Positions 41,008 through 46,051 of a DNA stretch of 46,051 nucleotides are shown here, piece by piece (position 1 is the stretch's first letter; each line of letters begins with the position of its first letter). The position numbers were made by a program, and so were the translations under genes. This DNA is from DASZHC01 sp035938215 (GTDB lineage Bacteria > Verrucomicrobiota > Verrucomicrobiia > Chthoniobacterales > JAFAMB01), in assembly GCA_035938215.1 (NCBI GenBank), contig DASZHC010000193.1:1-46051 (forward strand). The letters run 5' to 3'. The notes beneath the pieces were generated by a model. The model was given only the letters and a program-made list of their open reading frames with translations, had not been told where the DNA came from and did not search any database.

Positions 41008-43440
41008 TCAAAATTGATATCCGACGCTAAATTGGAACTGACCGCTCCTGCTGCTGAAACTATCCTCTTGGATTGGAAAACCGTAATCAAGCCGAATTGG
41101 GCCTATTGGCAAGTCTAATCGTACGCCGAAACCAACGTCCTCCGCAAATCCACCCGAGAATTTTCCTCTCGAGTTCGGTACCTTTACCGGGCTGAAACTC
41201 CACGCCCCTGGATTGACAAAGCCGCCATCGTAAAAGACTGCTGCGCGAACCCGTTCAATGATCGGAATCGTATACTCTAGCGTAAACCGAGCAAGCGTAT
41301 CGCCTCCGATCGGATTCCCGTTATTATCCTTGGGGCCAACGTCGCGAAACCTGAACCCTCGAAGGTTATACGCGCCACCCAAGTAGAGGCGGTCGTAAAT
41401 CGGAACGATATTCTGATCTCCCCATTTCGAAGCCACAGCAATCTCGCCGTTCACCAGAAGAATCGTATCGTAGGGCAGGTGAAAATACTGGGATCCGTCG
41501 AGATCGAACCCGTAAACCTGAACCGTGCCTCCCAGAAAACCGCCAGCTGTGTAGGTCGAGAGGTCAATTCTTGTGCCTTTCCTAGTCAAAAACGCGCTAT
41601 CCCGGGTATCATAAGTCAGTCCCAGCGTCATCCGGCTCTCAAGGTTCGCTTCGCCCCCTAACCGGATCAATTCGAAGAGTTCATCCGTGATACTCGATGA
41701 GATGTTATAGATCTGGATTTCCTGAATGGTGTAGTCGAGTCTGGCGGAAAGGAAATTCGTAATAGGCTTTCGCAAGAAAATGTTGAAGCCGTAGTTACGC
41801 TGGTCATACTGATCGCTGTAATAATTTGAGCTATCGTAAAAGAGTCGCCCACCCAAGGCCAATCGCTGATCCAGAAAATAGGGTTCTGTCAGTTCAATGC
41901 TTGCGTCTTTTCGCAGGGTGCCGAGCTGAGCTCGAGCGCGGAACTTCTGCCCCCCGCCAGTAAACGTCCGCCAATTTGTAATATCAAAGTTCCCTTGCGA
42001 CAACTCAGAAAAACCGACCAATCCATCCGTTGAGCTGAAGCCCAAGCCGAAATTCAGACTTCCGGTTCGCTTTTCCTGAACCACCACGTTCAGATCCTTC
42101 CGTCCCGGAACGCCCGTGTCGCTGGCGTAGGTATCCACGCGCTCGAAGTACTGGAGGCCCTCTAACCGCTTCTTGCTGATGTCGACTCTAACGGTGTCAA
42201 ACACATCGCCGGGAGACAGAACGATTTCGCGGCGTATGACCTTATCCTTGGTTCGTGTATTGCCACTGATGTTAATATGCTCAACGAATGATTGAATTCC
42301 TTCATCAATCTTATAGGAGAGATTGACCAGAGCAGGTCCGGCGGGCGTCGTCTCGACATTCACCTTTGCATCGGCGTACCCGGCAACTCCGTAAGCATCC
42401 TCAACCGCTTTGATATCCTTTTGAAGCTTCTGCGGAGAAAAGACCTTCCCTTCTGTGACTTTAATAACCTTTCGAAAATTTGGCTCGGTCACGACATGCA
42501 GGCCGTTAATTGCCACCGTGCCAACGTGGTATTGCGCGCCTTCAGTGATATAGATCGTGATCGCAACGTTCTTTTTGTCCAGACGATCGATCTTCACGTC
42601 GGTAACCTGTACATCCGCATACCCGTTGTCCTGGTATAGCTCCTTTATCTTTTGAACATCTTCATCAAGTTGCTGATTGTTCAGACGGCCCGCTCCAGTA
42701 ACAAAACCGAGAATGTTATTCTGTTTCGTCTTCATTACCTTACGGATTTGCTTGGGCTTGAGGTAATAGTTACCGGCGAATCGAATCGTTTTGACGACCG
42801 CTTTTCTGCCCTCGCTTATAGCAAAGGTAACGCGCGCCGTACCCCTCTCTTCATTCGTGTCGACCTTGTATTGAACATCGGTATCGGGATAACCCCGCTT
42901 CTGGTACAGCTCCACCACCCTCTGGCGGGCCTGTTCAAGCGCTTGTTCGTCCAGCGCGGCACCGGTTTTTAAACCCAATTCGCGCCGAATACGTTTCGTT
43001 TTCACAATTTCGTTCCCTTGAATCGCAACCTCTGTGAGCGTCACACGCGTCTGAACAACCACGATCACTTTCACGCCGTCAGGCAGCGGTTCCCCATAAA
43101 TTCTAACATTCGTCACGAGACCTGTGCCATAAAGGGAACGCACGTCATCTTCGATCGTCGCCTCCGAATAGGGCTGGCCGACGGTGGTCTTCATGTTTGA
43201 AAGAATTCTCTGACGGCTCAAGGTGGCCGGTCCGGCGTACTGGATTTCGATTTGGCGCACGATCGGCGCAGGCTTTTGCGCCGGTTGCGTTCCCTGTGCA
43301 GGGCCTGGAGGAACCTGAGAGGCCGGAGGCTGCGGAAGTTGGCCGGGGGCCGCCTGCTGAGCACGTCCCAGTGGAGTCATCAGCGCGAGCACCAAAACTA
43401 CCAACATCCAGTTGCAGCGAAGGGGGTTCGAAAAATTCAT
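41008..43440 (-). CDS. bamA: Outer-membrane assembly factor BamA
   Basis: 810 residues. Signal peptide from the ATG at 43440 (MNFSNPLRCNWMLVVLVLAL), then a Pro/Gln-rich linker, five POTRA domains (about residues 55-440) and a 16-strand Omp85 barrel. The barrel has the conserved loop-6 motif LRGF in GGAYNLRGFRFRDVGP and ends in an aromatic signature (VGYQF). BamA inserts beta-barrel proteins into the outer membrane. A TTG six codons upstream is an unlikely start. Confidence 0.95.
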   Translation of the reverse strand: MNFSNPLRCNWMLVVLVLALMTPLGRAQQAAPGQLPQPPASQVPPGPAQGTQPAQKPAPIVRQIEIQYAGPATLSRQRILSNMKTTVGQPYSEATIEDDVRSLYGTGLVTNVRIYGEPLPDGVKVIVVVQTRVTLTEVAIQGNEIVKTKRIRRELGLKTGAALDEQALEQARQRVVELYQKRGYPDTDVQYKVDTNEERGTARVTFAISEGRKAVVKTIRFAGNYYLKPKQIRKVMKTKQNNILGFVTGAGRLNNQQLDEDVQKIKELYQDNGYADVQVTDVKIDRLDKKNVAITIYITEGAQYHVGTVAINGLHVVTEPNFRKVIKVTEGKVFSPQKLQKDIKAVEDAYGVAGYADAKVNVETTPAGPALVNLSYKIDEGIQSFVEHINISGNTRTKDKVIRREIVLSPGDVFDTVRVDISKKRLEGLQYFERVDTYASDTGVPGRKDLNVVVQEKRTGSLNFGLGFSSTDGLVGFSELSQGNFDITNWRTFTGGGQKFRARAQLGTLRKDASIELTEPYFLDQRLALGGRLFYDSSNYYSDQYDQRNYGFNIFLRKPITNFLSARLDYTIQEIQIYNISSSITDELFELIRLGGEANLESRMTLGLTYDTRDSAFLTRKGTRIDLSTYTAGGFLGGTVQVYGFDLDGSQYFHLPYDTILLVNGEIAVASKWGDQNIVPIYDRLYLGGAYNLRGFRFRDVGPKDNNGNPIGGDTLARFTLEYTIPIIERVRAAVFYDGGFVNPGAWSFSPVKVPNSRGKFSGGFAEDVGFGVRLDLPIGPIRLDYGFPIQEDSFSSRSGQFQFSVGYQF

Positions 43441-43604
43441 AGAATTGAAAGCAAACAACAGATCAGAGCGAATCGGCGTAATTCATGACGATGCCGTCAC
43501 AAACGTCAACAGAAAAACCAACCCGTTTAAGGCATGCGCTCCAGAATTCGAAGCACCGATCCAAAGAGAATCAGCAAATCCAAAAGCCGGATTTATTGGC
43601 AGAG

Positions 43605-43641
43605 CCTTAGATCTCGTCGCTTTGAGGCGCAGCCTCGCTAG
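43605..43641 (-). repeat. Dispersed GCTAGCG repeat, copy 4 (partial)
   Basis: On the minus strand it reads CTAGCGAGGCTGCGCCTCAA then GAGATCTAAGG, matching the first ~40 bases of copy 2. It ends 10 bases from the mqnC stop. Confidence 0.55.
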
Positions 43642-43651
43642 AAGGAACGCT

Positions 43652-44740
43652 CTAATTCAGTTCGTACCAATTGTTCCTGGTGCGCGGCTCAAAGCCGGCA
43701 TCCGCGATGAGACGCTCAATTTCTTCGCGGGTAATGCGAAACGATGTTCCTGCCTGGCTCACAACATTTTCTTCCATCATGACCGAACCGAAATCATTCG
43801 CACCGTAGCGCAGCGCGATTTGCCCGATCCGCGGGCCCTGCGTTACCCAGGAACTTTGAAGATTCTCGAAATTGTCGAGGTAGATGCGCGCCAGTGCCTG
43901 CGTCCGCAGATATTCCGCTGACCCAGCCGGTGTCGCTTTCAAAACAACATTCTCGGGTTGGAATGTCCAGCAAATGAAGGCAGTAAACCCGCCTGTCTCA
44001 TCCTGCAATTGGCGCAGCCGGTCGAGGTGTTCTATCCGCTCCTCGATGGTTTCTACATGCCCGAACATCATCGTTGCGCTGCTATTCAATCCGAGCTCGT
44101 GCGCAATTCGCATAACTTCCAGCCATTGGTCGGAATTGCATTTCAGCGGGGAGATCCGATTCCTCACACGGTCCACCAGAATCTCTCCTCCTCCGCCGGG
44201 TATCGATCCAAGGCCGGCATCCTTGAACTTCTGGATTACCTCGCGCATCGGCATTCGGAAGACTTCCGCAAAGTGATTAAATTCCGGAGGGCTGAACGCG
44301 TGAATGTTGATCTGTGGATATTTTTCCCGGATGTGATGCAGCAGATTCAGGTAGTAGTCGATTCCCAGCTTGGGGTGATGGCCACCCTGCATTAAAATTT
44401 GAATCCCGCCTATCGCAACAAGTTCGTCAATTTTCTGGTCGATCTGTTCGTGACTCAAGACATAGTGGTCCGCATCCCTCTCAGTACGGTAAAACGCGCA
44501 AAATTTGCAATAAACGTTACAGACGTTCGTATAGTTGATGTTGCGATCAACGATATAGGTAACGATTTCGCTTCCCCGGCCCTCATAAGCATGCTCCCTC
44601 GCCAGTTGACGTCGTCGATCGGCGAGTTGCCCCAACTCGTTGAGTGGCAAATGATACAGGTCCAAGGCATTCGCGGGCGTGATCCGGTCCCCATCCAAAA
44701 CTTTATCGATTACACGCGAATCCGAAATCGTAGTATTCAT
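43652..44740 (-). CDS. mqnC: Cyclic dehypoxanthinyl futalosine synthase
   Basis: 362 residues. A radical-SAM enzyme of the futalosine route to menaquinone, which cyclises dehypoxanthine futalosine. The 4Fe-4S cluster motif CNVYCKFC gives Cys74, Cys78 and Cys81 (CxxxCxxC). SIPGGGGEILVDRVR and MMFGHVETIEERI are typical of MqnC rather than MqnE. The ATG at 44740 is used; the preceding TTG is not. No other mqn gene lies within the window. It is divergent from ruvB. Confidence 0.92.
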   Translation of the reverse strand: MNTTISDSRVIDKVLDGDRITPANALDLYHLPLNELGQLADRRRQLAREHAYEGRGSEIVTYIVDRNINYTNVCNVYCKFCAFYRTERDADHYVLSHEQIDQKIDELVAIGGIQILMQGGHHPKLGIDYYLNLLHHIREKYPQINIHAFSPPEFNHFAEVFRMPMREVIQKFKDAGLGSIPGGGGEILVDRVRNRISPLKCNSDQWLEVMRIAHELGLNSSATMMFGHVETIEERIEHLDRLRQLQDETGGFTAFICWTFQPENVVLKATPAGSAEYLRTQALARIYLDNFENLQSSWVTQGPRIGQIALRYGANDFGSVMMEENVVSQAGTSFRITREEIERLIADAGFEPRTRNNWYELN

Positions 44741-44942
44741 CAAATAAAATCACGTTACCCTATTCTGCTGTATCCTCAACGCGCAGCGGGAGATGCTATC
44801 CCTTATCCGTCCAAGAACATCGGGCTGCGATCCGATCAGCCCTTTATTCGTATCATTCATCCGTTTGCTACTCCAATTTTTTTGCTTGAACTCCGCGACT
44901 TCTGTTTCATTGGAATGTCGAGGCATCTTAAACAGATCGTTT

Positions 44943-45962
44943 GTGGCGGAAAATTTTTACCAGGAAACCCTTCAATCTCCAAAGAGCGCTTTTGATCTCT
45001 CCCTGCGGCCGCCACTCTTTAGCGAGTTTCAAGGCCAGACCAGGGTTCGCGAGCGCCTTGAATTGATGGTTGAAGCAGCGAAACAGCGGGGCGATGTCCT
45101 CGAACATGTATTGTTGAGTGGCCCGCCCGGGCTGGGGAAGACGACGCTGGCTTACATTCTTGCCAACGCGACGGGCGTCAATATCAAGACCACTAGCGGG
45201 CCTATGATAGAGCGGGCCGGCGATCTTGCGGGTATCCTAACAACCCTCGATCGTGGAGACATTCTTTTCATTGATGAAATCCATCGCCTGCAACCGGCCA
45301 TCGAAGAATACCTGTACCCGGCAATGGAGGATTTCCGTTTGGATATCATCATTGACCAGGGGCCCAATGCCCGCAGCGTTCGATTGAACCTGCCGAAGTT
45401 TACGCTTATTGGCGCGACGACGCGGTCGGGACTTGTCAGTGCTCCTCTCCGCTCCAGGTTCGGAATGACCAGCCGCCTCGACTATTATGGACTGGAAGAA
45501 TTGAGCCAGATTGTTCAGCGAAGCGCGGGTCTCATCGGCGTGGGAATTGACGCCAGTGGATGCGAAGAAATTGCGTCACGCTCCCGGGGGACTCCCCGCA
45601 TTGCGAACAATCTGCTACGCTGGGTGCGCGACTACGCCCAGGTCAAATCAAACGGCTTCATCACTCGTTCGATCGCGGATAAAGGCCTTGAAATGCTTGA
45701 TATCGACCGAGACGGACTGGACGAGATGGATAAGCGGATCTTGGAAGCTCTCGTCGTTCGCTTCCAAGGTGAACCGGTGGGCCTCAATTCGCTCGCTGTT
45801 TCCGTAGGCGAAGATTCCGGCACCGTAGAAGAGGTTAACGAACCTTATCTGATCCAGGAAGGCTTCATTAAGCGCACTGCCCAAGGCCGCGTTGCCATGC
45901 CAAAAGCGTACGATAAGCTCAAGATCGCTCTTCCCTCCGATCGGCAAGGGAAACTGTTCTGA
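44943..45962 (+). CDS. ruvB: Holliday junction branch-migration helicase RuvB
   Basis: 339 residues from a GTG at 44943. RuvB drives branch migration with RuvA. N-terminal FDLSLRPPLFSEFQGQ, Walker A GPPGLGKTT (60-68), Walker B LFIDEIH, sensor ATTRSG, the arginine finger in APLRSRFG, and the winged-helix C-domain are present. The longer upstream frame has no RuvB similarity. ruvA and ruvC are not adjacent. Its TGA overlaps a 27-nt repeat. Confidence 0.95.
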   Translation: MAENFYQETLQSPKSAFDLSLRPPLFSEFQGQTRVRERLELMVEAAKQRGDVLEHVLLSGPPGLGKTTLAYILANATGVNIKTTSGPMIERAGDLAGILTTLDRGDILFIDEIHRLQPAIEEYLYPAMEDFRLDIIIDQGPNARSVRLNLPKFTLIGATTRSGLVSAPLRSRFGMTSRLDYYGLEELSQIVQRSAGLIGVGIDASGCEEIASRSRGTPRIANNLLRWVRDYAQVKSNGFITRSIADKGLEMLDIDRDGLDEMDKRILEALVVRFQGEPVGLNSLAVSVGEDSGTVEEVNEPYLIQEGFIKRTAQGRVAMPKAYDKLKIALPSDRQGKLF

Positions 45963-46051
45963 CGGGGTCATGTCTCAACTTTCAACATTCCGTTCCAAAC
46001 GAGGCAACGTCGTTGATTGGGTTGGTACGCGGAATGTTGAAAGTTGAGACA
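45961..46051 (+). repeat. 27-nt stop-adjacent repeat, copy 3, within a larger palindrome
   Basis: Begins GACGGGGTCATGTCTCAAC two bases into the ruvB stop. It is one arm of a perfect 22-bp inverted repeat (45971-45992 with 46030-46051). The window ends at the end of the second arm, so the element probably continues beyond it. Confidence 0.9.

Noticed and set aside
44793..44942. 50-residue N-terminal extension of RuvB
   Set aside because: It lies in the divergent mqnC-ruvB promoter space and has no RuvB similarity; the GTG at 44943 gives the usual length.

Overview
The window is a piece of a bacterial chromosome, very probably from the phylum Verrucomicrobiota (a soil Spartobacteria/Chthoniobacterales-like lineage). 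This assignment is inferred from gene content and protein style, not from a search. The supporting features are a Gram-negative envelope (secretin, BamA, OmpH/Skp), paired bactofilins, futalosine-type menaquinone synthesis (MqnC), ribosomal proteins with long Ala/Pro/Lys-rich tails, and intergenic regions crowded with short palindromic repeats. No phage, plasmid, CRISPR or rRNA/tRNA genes were seen.

Layout. 1-9.4 kb: the 3' end of a secretin gene, a small zinc-ribbon protein, a ROK kinase followed by type III pantothenate kinase (coaX), divergent hemB, a secreted Spy-like protein convergent with an MFS exporter, then a polysaccharide deacetylase / 80-aa protein / metallophosphoesterase run. 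9.7-27.0 kb: one long minus-strand ribosomal cluster, rpsL-rpsG-fusA-rpsJ-rplC-rplD-rplW-rplB-rpsS-rplV-rpsC-rplP-rpmC-rpsQ-rplN-rplX-rplE-rpsH-rplF-rplR-rpsE-rplO-secY-adk-map-infA-rpmJ-rpsM-rpsK-rpsD, with a candidate promoter and attenuator ahead of rpsL. tuf, rpsN, rpmD, rpoA and rplQ are absent from their usual places. 27.3-27.8 kb: the RNase P RNA gene, divergent from the cluster. 27.9-33.4 kb: phhA, cysK, a TPR membrane protein, two bactofilins (one with a double zinc-ribbon head) and a flavoprotein disulfide reductase. 33.7-39.2 kb: gyrB-gyrA. 39.4-46 kb: SprT-like protein, cutA, ompH and bamA, mqnC, ruvB.

How the genes work together. The core is housekeeping: translation and secretion (ribosomal cluster, SecY, EF-G, RNase P), DNA topology and repair (gyrase, RuvB), outer-membrane assembly (BamA with its Skp-type chaperone), cofactor synthesis (CoA, haem, menaquinone) and cysteine synthesis.

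The unusual layer is the repeats. Two 66-nt copies of the same hairpin form the P12 and P18 arms of the RNase P RNA. Several unrelated palindromic families begin at, or within a few bases of, stop codons. A 285-bp inverted-repeat element fills the whole space between the divergent coaX and hemB start codons. A dispersed repeat sits where rpmD would normally be. These are the best candidates for something undescribed.
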